DNA from: VXLM01 sp965242665
GTDB taxonomy: Bacteria; Chloroflexota; Dehalococcoidia; Lucifugimonadales; VXLM01
DNA length: 64,000 nucleotides
Direction: 5' to 3'
Assembly: GCA_965242665.1 (NCBI GenBank)
Contig: OZ251484.1
Coordinates: 248,001-312,000, forward strand
The notes beneath the pieces are model-generated. The model did no database searches. It had not been told where the DNA came from and was given only the letters and a program-made list of their open reading frames with translations. Each line of letters begins with the position of its first letter. The first letter of the stretch is position 1. Positions 16,624 through 26,083 of the stretch are shown here, in pieces. Both the position numbers and the translations under genes were made by a program.

Positions 16624-16908
16624 ATGAAGATATTCAAAGATGACGATATTGGATACGAAATGTGGATTGAGAGTCACCAAGATGGGTATGTACTCAACAC
16701 GGAGACGACCAGGGGGGGTACGACCGTGAAACTGCATCGGGCGGACTGTGGCACGATTGTGCCGAGGGGTAATTTAAGGTCGACACATGATTACATAAAA
16801 GTGTGCTCGACAGATAAGTCCGAGATCAAAGGTTGGGCACGTACGGAGCGTGACAAAGAACTGGAGTGGTGTGGGACGTGTAAAAAGAAGGAATGCCAAA
16901 ATGCCTAG
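16624..16908 (+). CDS. Small conserved hypothetical protein with C-terminal cysteines
   Basis: This 94-residue protein starts MKIFKDDDIGYEMWIESHQD, with GGAGG 6 nt before the ATG. It contains a segment of the form GYVLNTE...VKLHRADCGTI, which I recall from small uncharacterised proteins and the ends of some defence-associated proteins, and a C-terminal WCGTCKKKEC that could bind zinc. No function is assigned to this family as far as I know. It is on the strand opposite the HEPN pair and diverges from it. Base composition is more AT-rich than the surrounding genes. Confidence 0.65.
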   Translation: MKIFKDDDIGYEMWIESHQDGYVLNTETTRGGTTVKLHRADCGTIVPRGNLRSTHDYIKVCSTDKSEIKGWARTERDKELEWCGTCKKKECQNA

Positions 16909-16932
16909 CCTCAATCCGCATGGGCGCAATGG

Positions 16933-17004
16933 ATTCCCGCCTACGCGGGAATGACGTAGACGGTCACGGGAATGACGGGGGTGGGTGCGGGAATGACGGT
17001 GGGA
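16933..17004. repeat. ATTCCC-N8-GGGAAT palindrome plus short GGGAATGAC tail
   Basis: One 20-bp palindrome at 16933-16952 is followed by two or three GGGAATGAC units. It lies between the small cysteine protein and the convergent SPFH-TolB gene. Confidence 0.8.
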
Positions 17005-17017
17005 CTCGCACGCCCCC

Positions 17018-19264
17018 CTACTCCCGCGACCAAACCGCGTCTATACCCGCGCCGAGGAACGTCACGCCGGAGCCGTCTGCGTTCATGACGTAGACGCCGG
17101 CTTCTTCCCCGGAGCCGCGCGTGAAGACGATCCTCTGGCCGTCGGGCGACCATGATCCGAAGTAGTCGTCTTGCGGATCGTTCGTGAGACGAGCCTCCGT
17201 CGAAGAGCCGTCCGCGTTTACGACGTAGATGTTCCAGTTCTCGTCACGGTTCGAGTCGAACGCGATGCGCTGCCCATCCGGCGACCAGCCCGGCCGCATA
17301 TCTCTCGCGGGGTTGTTGGTCAGCAACGTAAAGCCAGACCCGTCCGCGCTCATTACGGAGATGTCCCAGTTATTGGTACTTCTGTATGTCCAGAAAGCGA
17401 TCATCCGGCCATCCGGTGACCACACTGGGCCGTATTTACTACTCCCTGATATCAGCCGGTTCGTTTCCGACCCGTCCGCATTCGTTACGTAGATGGCCCC
17501 CCCATCGGAGTATGCGAACGCAATCCTCTGTCCATCGGGGGACCATGCGGGGTATTGTTCATGACTTCCGTAACCCAACAACAGTTGCGTCAAGAGCAGT
17601 CCGTCCGCGTTTACGACGTAGATGTTCCAGCTCCCAACTCTATCGGACTCGAAGGCGATGCGCTGGCCGTCCGGCGACCAGACTGGGTTTCTATCCCGCT
17701 TGGGGTGATACGTCAGCTGCGTCAAGCCAGACCCGTCCGCGTTCACGACGTAGATATCCGAGTTCTCTTCCATCTCGTGCCTGAAGGCGATCTTCTGGCC
17801 GTCCGGCGACCAGACTGGGCCGTACTCGTCTCCGGGCAGATCCGTCACCCGGACTGCGCCGGAGCCATCCGGGTTCACTATGTGAATATCCCAGCTGCCG
17901 TCCTTGGAAGATGAGAACGCAATCCGTCCGCCTGGGACCGGCGTAGACGTCGCCGTGGGTATGGGCGTGTTCGTCGGTATGGGCGTATTCGTGGGCGTGG
18001 GTACTGGCGTCGGGGTGTGCGTTGGCGTCGGTATGGGCGTGTTCGTGGGCGTGGGTACTGGCGTCGCGGTATGCGTCGGCGTCGGTACTGGTGTCAGGGT
18101 GTGCGTTGCCGTTGGCGCTGGCGCGGGGATGCGTGTAGGCGTTTGGGGCTGCGGCGTTGGGGGAACTGGCGTCGCAGTGCTGGTCATGGTAGGGAGTGCA
18201 GTCGGGCGCGCCGTTGCGGGCGCGGTCTCGGGTGCCGGCTCGGGGGTCGGCGTGGCCGTTGGAGGGGCAGCGGCTGAGGCGGGTTCGCTGGTCGGCGGTG
18301 GAGCGGCGGCGGCGACCGGCGTGACCGTTGGGGGCGGCGCGGTCTGGGCGGGCTCGCTGGTTGGGGGCGGCGCGGCGGCAGCCAGGGGCGTCTCCGTTGG
18401 GAGCGCTGCGGCTGCCGGGGCCGGCGTGTCTTGCTGCGCGCCGTCGTCCGAACGCAGCAACGTAAACGCGGCGAATCCGATAGCGGCCAAAACGCCAACG
18501 GCGACGATGCCGGCAACCACGCAGCCTATCCATCCTGATCGCTCGCTCGGCAGATCCTCCGGCTGCTCGGGAGTGCCGCCGCCGTTCGGCTGTCTGCCGC
18601 CCAGCTCCTCCTCTCGCTCGATGTCCCTGATGACGCTCTGATGGCGCTGCTCCTTGATGCGCTCCTGCTCCTCCGGCGTCAGACCCCAGTTGACGTAGAA
18701 GTTGTCCAGGCGCAGTCCGTACCGTCGGATGGTAGAGGTCAATTCGATTTGCAGCGATTCGTAGATGCCCTTGAAGAGTTCCCTATTCCCGCGCAGGTCG
18801 CCGGCCGTGTGCTTGTGCAGGTCGAGCGCCAATACCTTCGCCAGCAGTTCCCACTTGATGGCGTCCGCAACTTCCTGTTTTGTGATGACGCCGCTCGGGG
18901 TCAGCAGTTGCAGCAGATACTCCACGTTCTTGGGGAGGACCGTCAGTGTGAGATCGATTCGCCCGGTGACCAGTTGTCCGTCCGCCGTGAGCACTGGTTG
19001 GTCGAGCGCGACGCCTTCGGTCGGCTGGTCTGCATCGCCTGGGTCTTTGAGCCAGAACGTCAGATGGAAGGGCGCGGTGGATACGACGTGCGTCCGCACT
19101 TCTCCGCGCGGCAGCTTCCGCTCGCCCTGGGAGAAGATGTCCACGACCTCGCCGCTCCGCATGACGATGCCGACTTCATACGGCCAGACGGTGAACTTGC
19201 CGCGCGTCGGCCCTTCCCGCAGTATCTCCTCGTTGTTGTCGCGTTCGTTCTCGTCCAACTCCAA
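17018..19264 (-). CDS. SPFH-like / single membrane helix / TolB-type propeller fusion
   Basis: The 748 residues divide clearly. Residues 1-220 look like the SPFH (band-7 / virion-core-protein-like) fold, with FTVWPYEVGIVMRSGEVVDI and a helical end EEQERIKEQRHQSVIRDIE. A membrane helix (IGCVVAGIVAVGVLAAIGFA) sits at about 246-270. A proline-threonine-alanine-rich linker covers about 274-460. The rest is a beta-propeller of PD40/TolB repeats, with six WSPDG motifs such as WSPDGQRIAF alternating with IYVVNADGS. The predicted topology is SPFH in the cytoplasm and propeller outside. The combination is unusual; a role in sensing or scaffolding at the membrane is possible, but I do not assign one. 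Confidence 0.75.
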   Translation of the reverse strand: MELDENERDNNEEILREGPTRGKFTVWPYEVGIVMRSGEVVDIFSQGERKLPRGEVRTHVVSTAPFHLTFWLKDPGDADQPTEGVALDQPVLTADGQLVTGRIDLTLTVLPKNVEYLLQLLTPSGVITKQEVADAIKWELLAKVLALDLHKHTAGDLRGNRELFKGIYESLQIELTSTIRRYGLRLDNFYVNWGLTPEEQERIKEQRHQSVIRDIEREEELGGRQPNGGGTPEQPEDLPSERSGWIGCVVAGIVAVGVLAAIGFAAFTLLRSDDGAQQDTPAPAAAALPTETPLAAAAPPPTSEPAQTAPPPTVTPVAAAAPPPTSEPASAAAPPTATPTPEPAPETAPATARPTALPTMTSTATPVPPTPQPQTPTRIPAPAPTATHTLTPVPTPTHTATPVPTPTNTPIPTPTHTPTPVPTPTNTPIPTNTPIPTATSTPVPGGRIAFSSSKDGSWDIHIVNPDGSGAVRVTDLPGDEYGPVWSPDGQKIAFRHEMEENSDIYVVNADGSGLTQLTYHPKRDRNPVWSPDGQRIAFESDRVGSWNIYVVNADGLLLTQLLLGYGSHEQYPAWSPDGQRIAFAYSDGGAIYVTNADGSETNRLISGSSKYGPVWSPDGRMIAFWTYRSTNNWDISVMSADGSGFTLLTNNPARDMRPGWSPDGQRIAFDSNRDENWNIYVVNADGSSTEARLTNDPQDDYFGSWSPDGQRIVFTRGSGEEAGVYVMNADGSGVTFLGAGIDAVWSRE

Positions 19265-19413
19265 CCTCGCTTCTCATACGTACCGGTATATCATACCGAA
19301 ATCCTGCGCGCGTTGCACGGAGTGTTGTCCGCAATGGTTCCGTTTCCTCTTGCGGCATGACGGATGGGGGACGGGGACTCTCCAAGTGGTGCGTTCTAAT
19401 GGCGCAACGGGAG

Positions 19414-19766
19414 ATTCCCGCCTACGCGGGAATGACGGAGACGGGGGCGGGAATGACGTAGACGGGGGCGGGAGTGACGAGACACAGCGGGAATGACGGG
19501 GACAGGGGCGGGAATGACGAGACACCGGGGAATGACGAGACACCGTGGGAATGACAAGACACAGCGGGAATGACGAGAACCGGGGGGAATGACGAGACAC
19601 AGCGGGAATGACGAGACCCAACAGGAATGACGGAGAGTCCAATCTGCGGCGGCACGGACGCAATCCCACACGTCATTCCCGCGCAGGCGGGAATCTGATG
19701 CGGCTCGGGCGCAATCCCACACACGTCATTCCCGCGCAGGCGGGAATCTGATGCGGCTCGGGCGCA
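19414..19766. repeat. Large GGGAATGAC array bounded by ATTCCC palindromes
   Basis: The 635-bp gap between the divergent SPFH fusion and the permease gene is mostly repeat. A palindrome at 19414-19433 leads into about ten irregular units containing GGGAATGACGAGACAC or close variants. Two further palindromes at 19675-19694 and 19728-19747 lie in a 53-bp tandem duplication. The whole array is flanked by a 15-bp direct repeat, GTCCGCAATGGTTCC, at 19327-19341 and 19795-19809. A TATAGT box at 19862-19867 may serve the permease. I see no gene here. Confidence 0.82.
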
Positions 19767-19899
19767 ATCCATGCCGCGAAAGTAAACGGAACCTGTCCGC
19801 AATGGTTCCATTCTATCCGAACCTCTTGCATTCCCCCATACGCCCGGTGTCCCAAACCGTGTATAGTACCCAGCATCCCCGCAAGCCGAACACGCCGCC

Positions 19900-22800
19900 A
19901 TGGCTGCTCTCTCGACATCCAGGCTCGTCCTCCGCCGCATCCGGCATTCCAGGATGCTATTGGCGAGCGTCTTCCTCGGCATTCTCTTCGCGGCCACTCT
20001 CGCCGCTGCGGCGCCCGTCTATCTCGTCTCCCTGGAGCGGCTTGCGCTCAATATCGAAATCGATCGGCTGGGCAGATTCCAATCGAAGCTCTTGGCGTTT
20101 GCCTACTATGTTCCCGTGACTCCGCGGCAGGCGGAGGCTACGGAGCGAGCATTCGTCGAGACGGTAGACGACCATATCGGAGAGATATACGCCGGACACC
20201 GCCGCCTCGTGACGGGCATCGAATTCTACGCGGATGTTCCCTCGCTTTCCCGTCCGCCGCCGCATCTCGCGGAGGGCTCCGCCGCACGCGCGGCGCTTCG
20301 CAGCCTTTCGGACGTCGGCCAACACATCGACGTCATCGATGGACGCCTGCCGCGTCCGCAGGATCCAATCGATCCGGAATCTCCCGTCTTGGAGGCTGTG
20401 ATTGGCCGGACGGCCGCCGCCGAGTTTGGGTTGCAGGCGGGGGACGTACTGCGCGTTACGCCAGACCCGGCATCGCCCCGCATCATCTCCGTGCCCATCG
20501 TCGGCATCGTAGAACCCGCCGACCCGGGCGCCGATTATTGGCTTCCCACTCCCGCGCTCTACTTCCGTCCGGAAGTGCCGGACCCCGACGATCCGGGCGA
20601 CGGCATCTACGACCCGCAGATACCTCCGGTTCCCCTCTTGGTAGAGCAAGACCCCCTCTTCGCCGCAGTCCATGCCGCATTCCCGGGCACGTTGAGCATT
20701 ACCATCTGGACGGTGGATATCGACAAAGAGGCGATGAAGGAGTGGACGCCCGGCGATGTGCGCGGCCGCTTTCGAGAGTTCGAGACCCAATTCGCGCTGA
20801 GGATGCCCGGCTCCGCCGAGACGACCTCTGGGATCGTTCGCATGATGGCGCAGTTTGGGGCGCGCGCGTTCTTCTCCCGCGTGCCGCTGCTCTTGCTCCA
20901 AGCCGTAATGGTGGCGGCCGTCCTCGTCTTCCTCGTGATGATGGTCTCGTACCTCGTCCGCAGCCGTCAGGCAGATTCCGCCCTCCTGCGCGCGAGGGGA
21001 GTCGGCATGGCTCAGATGGCGCGCGTCTACGCACTCGAGGGACTCGTGATGACACTCCTCGCAGTCGTCGCCGCCCCGCTTCTCGCCGTGTCCGCCGCTG
21101 CCACGGCAGGGAGGTTGCCGTTCTTCCGCGAAATGACCGGCGGAGACCCCCTCCCGGTCTCCCTCGGTCCGATGCCATTCGCTGCTGCCGCCGGCACTGG
21201 CCTCGTCTGCCTCGCCCTGTACGCCTTGCCGACGGTCGTCGGCGCGCGCGGCGCCGTCCTGCTGCACAAGTTCAAGACGTCCAGACCCGCCTCAGCCTCC
21301 ATCATCCACCGCTACTATCTGGATATCGGACTTCTCGTACTGGGAGGCCTCATCTACTGGGAGCTCTACAACCGCGGGCAAGTGCTGGCAGGAGGACTCT
21401 TCAGAGATATAGAAGTCAACGAAGTTCTCCTCCTCGCTCCGATCGTCTTCTTGGTAGTCGCAGGCCTCCTGTTCTTGAGACTCTTCCCCATGGTGATGCG
21501 CTACGCGGCAGGAGAGTCCCCGGTGTTGTCGCACATCCTGATCGCTCTCGCGGTCGCTTCTCTCGCAATAGGCATCCTGTATCGGGACTTGCGAGGCGGG
21601 CTGGGCACTGCCTGGGTCGGTTCGATTGTCATCCTAGCGCTGGTCGCCGCTGCCTACCTGTTCACGGCGCGCTCGTCTCTCATCCGCTATCGAATCGTCG
21701 GCTATCTGGCGCAAATTGGGTTCATCCTATGGTTTCTCGCCGAGGAGCCCATTCGGACGGCTGGAGCTCTCACAGCGCCCGCGGTCTTGCTCGGGGCGAT
21801 CGTTCCGATCCAGCTGTCATACGGTATCTTCCGCGCCGCTGCGCGATTCACTCCGGCGCCGCTCTCTGTCGGCATCAAATACGTTTCGCGCAACCCATTG
21901 CAGTACTCGTGGTTGATTCTGCTGTTGTCCATGACCACGGGCGTGGGCGTCCTCGCCGCGACCGTAGGCGGCACCCTCGACCGCAGCCAGACGGATCAGG
22001 CCCAATACGACGCCGGCGCGGATCTGCGCGTGGCCCTCGGCGAATCAATCCTCTTCTCTCAACTCGCAACGAATACGCTCGCCGACAGCTACCGCGGCAT
22101 CCCAGGCGTTCGGACAGTCTCGCCGGCCTATCGGGAGACGCGGTTCGACAGGGCCGACGGAGTAGAACTGCTGGCGGTGGACTCCCGCGAGTTTCCCTAT
22201 CTCGCATGGTACCGGGACGACTTCTCGGAACAGCCCCTCACGGAGGTCATGCGCGCCCTCAACTCCTACCCGTCCCCCGACCGCATCGCCCTTCCGGAAG
22301 ACGCGGTATCCGTCGGCCTCTGGGTGAAGTTGATGGAACCCATCGACCAGCTATGGGTTCAAATCGTCCTACAGGAAGGGGATGGAGACCTGACCACTTT
22401 CACCCTTGGCCAACTCTGGGAACCTCCAGAGCAGCAGGGCGGCAGTTCGGACGATGGCGCGGCCGTCATACCCCAACAGCGGCAAGAGCTGCCCTGGAAG
22501 CTCCTGCGCCGGCCGCTCCCTCCCAGAATCCAACATCCGGCAAGCATCGTTTCGATCCAGCTGTACGAGTCCCGCTACGGAACTCTTACGCCAGGCGTCG
22601 TCCTCATCGACAACATTCATGTGCAGACTGCCAACGACAGCACTCCAATCGTCCTAGAAGATTTCGAGGGTCTGTTTCGCTGGACGCCCATCGTACCATC
22701 GAGGCTCGCGCTCGACCGGCTGTACTCGTTCGGCGGCGACGCTCACGACGGGGAACGGTCGGCCATGTTCCGCTTTGGCCAGGAAGGGCAGCGCGGAATC

Positions 22801-23619
22801 CGAGGAATCTACCTCAGTCCAACCGGAGGCGAGCTGCCCGTGGTCGTGAGCGCGGGATTCGAGGAAACCGCTGGGGTCGAGGTCGGAGACCGCATATTGA
22901 TGAACGTGGGTGGACGCGCAGTTCCGTCGGTCGTCCGCTCGGTCGTCGATCACTTCCCGACCATGCGCCCCGGACGCAACGGCTTCGTCCTGGCCGACCT
23001 CGAAGCCATGCTCTCCCACGCCAATATCATCAATTCGACTCCCCGCCTTTCCCCAAACGAATTCTTCCTCTCTACCTCACCACCTGCCCATCGTTCGGTC
23101 GTCGAACGAATCGAGTCGATGTCGTTGGCCCCCGGCTCCATCTACGACCGACTCTCTCCCATCGATACCACCCGCCTCGATCCCCTCGCCAAAGCAGGAT
23201 GGACATCCATGGCGCTCGTCGCAGTCGTCATCGTCCTCCTCACCGCCGCATTCGGCTATGTGACGTATCTCGTGGCGTTCATCGACCGCAGCAGAGGCGA
23301 GGTGGGATTTCTGCGCTCCCTAGGATTCTCCAACCGCCAGTTGCTCGGCTTCCTCGCATTCGAACACCTCGCCACGCTCGCACTCGGTATCTGCCTCGGC
23401 ACCTGGGCCGGATTCCAAATGAGTCGTATGGTGGTCTCCTCCGTCGTCATCGTCTCCCCGGACGTCGTTCTGCCCCCCTACACCGCCATTACCGACTGGA
23501 CGTTCATGCTCCCGACATATACCGGCCTGCTCGTCATCATCCTTGCGGCGTTTGCCGTCCTCCTCCGATCCGTGCGCAAGATCGACCTGCAGACCATCTC
23601 CCGCGTCGAAGCCCCCTGA
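19900..23619 (+). CDS. Large FtsX-like ABC transporter permease
   Basis: This 1239-residue membrane protein has two FtsX/MacB-type permease modules. An N-terminal helix (MLLASVFLGILFAATLAAAAPVY) is followed by a large extracytoplasmic part. A group of helices around residues 340-470 contains VMMVSYLVRSRQADSALLRARGVG, typical of FtsX domains. More helices lie at about 480-680, then a second large extracytoplasmic domain, and a final FtsX module near the C-terminus with FIDRSRGEVGFLRSLGFSNRQLLGF. Such proteins work with an ATPase partner in lipoprotein or envelope transport, or in mechanotransmission. No ATPase gene lies next to it in this window. Confidence 0.85.
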   Translation: MAALSTSRLVLRRIRHSRMLLASVFLGILFAATLAAAAPVYLVSLERLALNIEIDRLGRFQSKLLAFAYYVPVTPRQAEATERAFVETVDDHIGEIYAGHRRLVTGIEFYADVPSLSRPPPHLAEGSAARAALRSLSDVGQHIDVIDGRLPRPQDPIDPESPVLEAVIGRTAAAEFGLQAGDVLRVTPDPASPRIISVPIVGIVEPADPGADYWLPTPALYFRPEVPDPDDPGDGIYDPQIPPVPLLVEQDPLFAAVHAAFPGTLSITIWTVDIDKEAMKEWTPGDVRGRFREFETQFALRMPGSAETTSGIVRMMAQFGARAFFSRVPLLLLQAVMVAAVLVFLVMMVSYLVRSRQADSALLRARGVGMAQMARVYALEGLVMTLLAVVAAPLLAVSAAATAGRLPFFREMTGGDPLPVSLGPMPFAAAAGTGLVCLALYALPTVVGARGAVLLHKFKTSRPASASIIHRYYLDIGLLVLGGLIYWELYNRGQVLAGGLFRDIEVNEVLLLAPIVFLVVAGLLFLRLFPMVMRYAAGESPVLSHILIALAVASLAIGILYRDLRGGLGTAWVGSIVILALVAAAYLFTARSSLIRYRIVGYLAQIGFILWFLAEEPIRTAGALTAPAVLLGAIVPIQLSYGIFRAAARFTPAPLSVGIKYVSRNPLQYSWLILLLSMTTGVGVLAATVGGTLDRSQTDQAQYDAGADLRVALGESILFSQLATNTLADSYRGIPGVRTVSPAYRETRFDRADGVELLAVDSREFPYLAWYRDDFSEQPLTEVMRALNSYPSPDRIALPEDAVSVGLWVKLMEPIDQLWVQIVLQEGDGDLTTFTLGQLWEPPEQQGGSSDDGAAVIPQQRQELPWKLLRRPLPPRIQHPASIVSIQLYESRYGTLTPGVVLIDNIHVQTANDSTPIVLEDFEGLFRWTPIVPSRLALDRLYSFGGDAHDGERSAMFRFGQEGQRGIRGIYLSPTGGELPVVVSAGFEETAGVEVGDRILMNVGGRAVPSVVRSVVDHFPTMRPGRNGFVLADLEAMLSHANIINSTPRLSPNEFFLSTSPPAHRSVVERIESMSLAPGSIYDRLSPIDTTRLDPLAKAGWTSMALVAVVIVLLTAAFGYVTYLVAFIDRSRGEVGFLRSLGFSNRQLLGFLAFEHLATLALGICLGTWAGFQMSRMVVSSVVIVSPDVVLPPYTAITDWTFMLPTYTGLLVIILAAFAVLLRSVRKIDLQTISRVEAP

Positions 23620-23703
23620 TCCTTCCTCGGCGATGGCGCGTCCACAAAACCAAGTCGAATCGACTGCGTGGACGTGAATGGAAGGCAACCAGGTCGTTTT
23701 GCG

Positions 23704-23712
23704 TGGTATAAT
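23704..23712 (+). promoter_or_regulatory. Extended -10 promoter for argF
   Basis: TGG followed by a perfect TATAAT lies 37 nt upstream of the argF ATG at 23749. No clear -35 is present, as is usual for extended -10 promoters. Confidence 0.5.
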
Positions 23713-23748
23713 TCTCATAACACTTCATTTCACTCACGGCCAGGCCCC

Positions 23749-24681
23749 ATGAACAAGGACTTCCTATCCATATCCGACTTGACCCCTTCCGACCTCAGTG
23801 AACTCGTCCAACGAGCAGAGGCTGTCAAGAACGCGCGCTCCAACCGCCCCTTGGAAGGAAAGATCGTCGCGCTTCTGTTCGAGAAGCCTTCCTTGCGTAC
23901 ACGAGTGAGCTTCGAGATAGGAATTCGCCAATTGGGCGGGGACTGCATCTACCTTGCCAAGGAAGACGTCAATCTTGGCGTGCGGGAGCCTGTGGAGGAC
24001 GTGGCTCGGGTGCTGGATCGGTGGGTGGATGGCGTCGTCGCCCGCGTGTTCGAGCATGCGGCGCTCCAGACGCTCGCTTCCTGCATGTCCGTCCCCGTCA
24101 TCAACGCGCTGTCCGACCTCGAGCACCCATGCCAGGCCTTGGCAGACTTGGTTACCATCCGGCAGCACAAGGGCGCGTTCGGCGGCCTCCGGGTAGCATA
24201 CGTTGGCGACGGCAACAACGTCGCTGCGAGCCTGGCGCTGGGATGCGCGTCGGTCGGCGCCGATTTCGCAATCGCGTCTCCACCAGAATACCGGATGCCA
24301 GACGCCGTTTGGGAGGGAGCCAAGGCGCGCGCGTCCGCAAGCGGCTCGACGGTGAACTGGTTCGAGACGGCGCACCTCGCGGCCCGCGGCGCGGATGTCG
24401 TCTACACGGATACTTGGGTCAGCATGGGGCAAGAAGATGAGAAGGAAGCGCGCGCCGCCGCCTTCGCAGAGTACCAGGTCAACCCCCAACTCATGGAATG
24501 CGCGAATTCGGACAGCATCTTCATGCACGACATGCCGGCCTATGAGGGCGCCGAAATATCCAAGGGAATGCTGGATGATCCTCGCTCCGTCGTGTTCGAT
24601 CAGGCAGAGAACCGCCTATACGCTCAGAAGGCAATCATGATCGATCTCTTCTCCGATCGGCTTTCGCCTTCACAGGAATGA
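23749..24681 (+). CDS. argF: Ornithine carbamoyltransferase
   Basis: ArgF joins carbamoyl phosphate and ornithine to make citrulline in arginine synthesis. The 310-residue length is normal. The carbamoyl-phosphate loop reads SLRTR (48-52), HPCQ is at 126-129, and the ornithine loop SMGQE is at 225-229. The usual HCLP motif is replaced by H260-D261-M262-P263, so the cysteine that normally contacts the ornithine side is absent. I keep the OTC call because the SMG loop is intact, but related transcarbamylases cannot be excluded. The ATG at 23749 was chosen because it gives the normal N-terminus; the upstream in-frame ATG at 23668 precedes the promoter. Confidence 0.9.
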   Translation: MNKDFLSISDLTPSDLSELVQRAEAVKNARSNRPLEGKIVALLFEKPSLRTRVSFEIGIRQLGGDCIYLAKEDVNLGVREPVEDVARVLDRWVDGVVARVFEHAALQTLASCMSVPVINALSDLEHPCQALADLVTIRQHKGAFGGLRVAYVGDGNNVAASLALGCASVGADFAIASPPEYRMPDAVWEGAKARASASGSTVNWFETAHLAARGADVVYTDTWVSMGQEDEKEARAAAFAEYQVNPQLMECANSDSIFMHDMPAYEGAEISKGMLDDPRSVVFDQAENRLYAQKAIMIDLFSDRLSPSQE

Positions 24682-24712
24682 CGAGCGATGAGGAGATAAG
24701 TGAGAAGGATCG

Positions 24713-26083
24713 TTGCCAACCTCTACAAGACCACTTGTTGCGATCGTAGGACGCCCCAACGTCGGGAAGTCCACTCTCTTCAACCGACTCGTTGGCCGGC
24801 CGGTTTCCATCGTCTCCGACGTTGCAGGCACCACGCGAGACCGCGTTAGCGCAGATACTGTTTGGGCAGAGCGTTCGTTCATCCTCGTGGATACAGGCGG
24901 GCTCGCTCCAATATCGAAGCATCCAGAAGATTCGCGGAGCAACCAGCCTGGCGCAGCCTCCACGGAGATACGCGAGCAAGTGCGCGCACAGGTCGACGTT
25001 GCCATTGCGGACGCGGATGTCATCGTGATGGTGGCGGATGTCAGCACCGGCGTTACCCTCGGAGACCGTGACGTCGCCAAGGCGCTCCGATCGTCAAGCA
25101 AGCCCGTCGTCGTTGCAGTCAACAAGGCCGACAACGTGGGCCGCGAGCAGCAGGTTTACGAATTCTACGATGTGGGTCTCGGCGACCCCGTACCCATCAG
25201 CGCGTACCACAACGTTGGCGTCGACGACCTCATGGCGAGAGTCGTCGACGCGTTTCCACAGACTCCCGACGTTCCCGACCCGGAAGCGGATCTCACGATT
25301 ACCCTAGTTGGACGCACGAACGCTGGCAAGTCGATGCTGCTCAACGCCCTGACTGGACACGAACGTTCCATCGTTAGCGAGACCCCTGGCACGACGAGGG
25401 ACAGCGTGGACACGCTCATCACCTACGAGGGCCGCCGCGTCCTGATCGTAGACACGGCCGGGCTCCGTCGACGCGGCAGCATCAAGCCGGGCATCGAGCG
25501 CTATAGCTCGCTCCGCTCGATCAGAGCGATCGACCGCGCGGACGTAGCAATCCTCGTTCTCGACGCGTCCGAACTCGCGACGGCCCAAGACGCCCACATC
25601 GCGAGTTACATCCTCGACATGCACAAGGGAATCATATTCGGGGTAAACAAGTGGGACTTGTCCAAACAAGCCGGGCTAAACAAGGAGACGGCATCTCGAA
25701 AGGTTCGTGAGAGATTCAAATTCGCCTCGTTTGCGCCCGTCTGCTTCATCTCCGCCCTGCGAGAGACGGGTCTGGACGTTCTCATGCGCACCGTTCAAGA
25801 CGTGTCCGACCAGTGGCGCAAGGACTTGCCCCGCTACGACCTAAGGCGGACCATTCTCAACGCTGTCGCCGCCCACCCCCCTGCGCTTTCGGGAAGAAGC
25901 GCAGCCAAGATATACAGCGTCTCGCAAGACTCTACGGCTCCCCCCAGCTTTACGTTCTATGTGAACCGCGCCGACATGATACACTTTGGATACCAGCGCT
26001 ACTTGGAGAACGCCCTCCGCGCTGCCTACGGATTCGCAGGCAGCCCGTTGAGAATGCGCTTCAAGCGAAGGGGGCAGAAGTGA
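24713..26083 (+). CDS. der: Ribosome-assembly GTPase Der (EngA)
   Basis: Der carries two tandem GTPase domains and a KH-like C-terminal domain and is needed for 50S assembly. Domain 1 has GRPNVGKST near the N-terminus with VAGTTRD and DTGGL. Domain 2 has GRTNAGKSM (about residue 200), PGTTRDSVD, DTAGLRR and VNKWDL. The C-terminal part ends with the family signature FVNRADMIHFGYQRYLEN and RMRFKRRGQK. The start is TTG at 24713, which gives the normal N-terminus and has AAGGAT just upstream. Its stop overlaps the plsY start. Confidence 0.96.
   Translation: MPTSTRPLVAIVGRPNVGKSTLFNRLVGRPVSIVSDVAGTTRDRVSADTVWAERSFILVDTGGLAPISKHPEDSRSNQPGAASTEIREQVRAQVDVAIADADVIVMVADVSTGVTLGDRDVAKALRSSSKPVVVAVNKADNVGREQQVYEFYDVGLGDPVPISAYHNVGVDDLMARVVDAFPQTPDVPDPEADLTITLVGRTNAGKSMLLNALTGHERSIVSETPGTTRDSVDTLITYEGRRVLIVDTAGLRRRGSIKPGIERYSSLRSIRAIDRADVAILVLDASELATAQDAHIASYILDMHKGIIFGVNKWDLSKQAGLNKETASRKVRERFKFASFAPVCFISALRETGLDVLMRTVQDVSDQWRKDLPRYDLRRTILNAVAAHPPALSGRSAAKIYSVSQDSTAPPSFTFYVNRADMIHFGYQRYLENALRAAYGFAGSPLRMRFKRRGQK

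Noticed and set aside
19414..19766. Repeat array considered as CRISPR
   Set aside because: Units are irregular (15-25 bp), with no constant spacer length and no unique spacers, and no cas gene is present.
20538..23711. Long plus-strand frame inside the permease gene
   Set aside because: The translation is arginine- and proline-rich low complexity, typical of an out-of-frame shadow; the permease frame carries hydrophobic helices and FtsX motifs.
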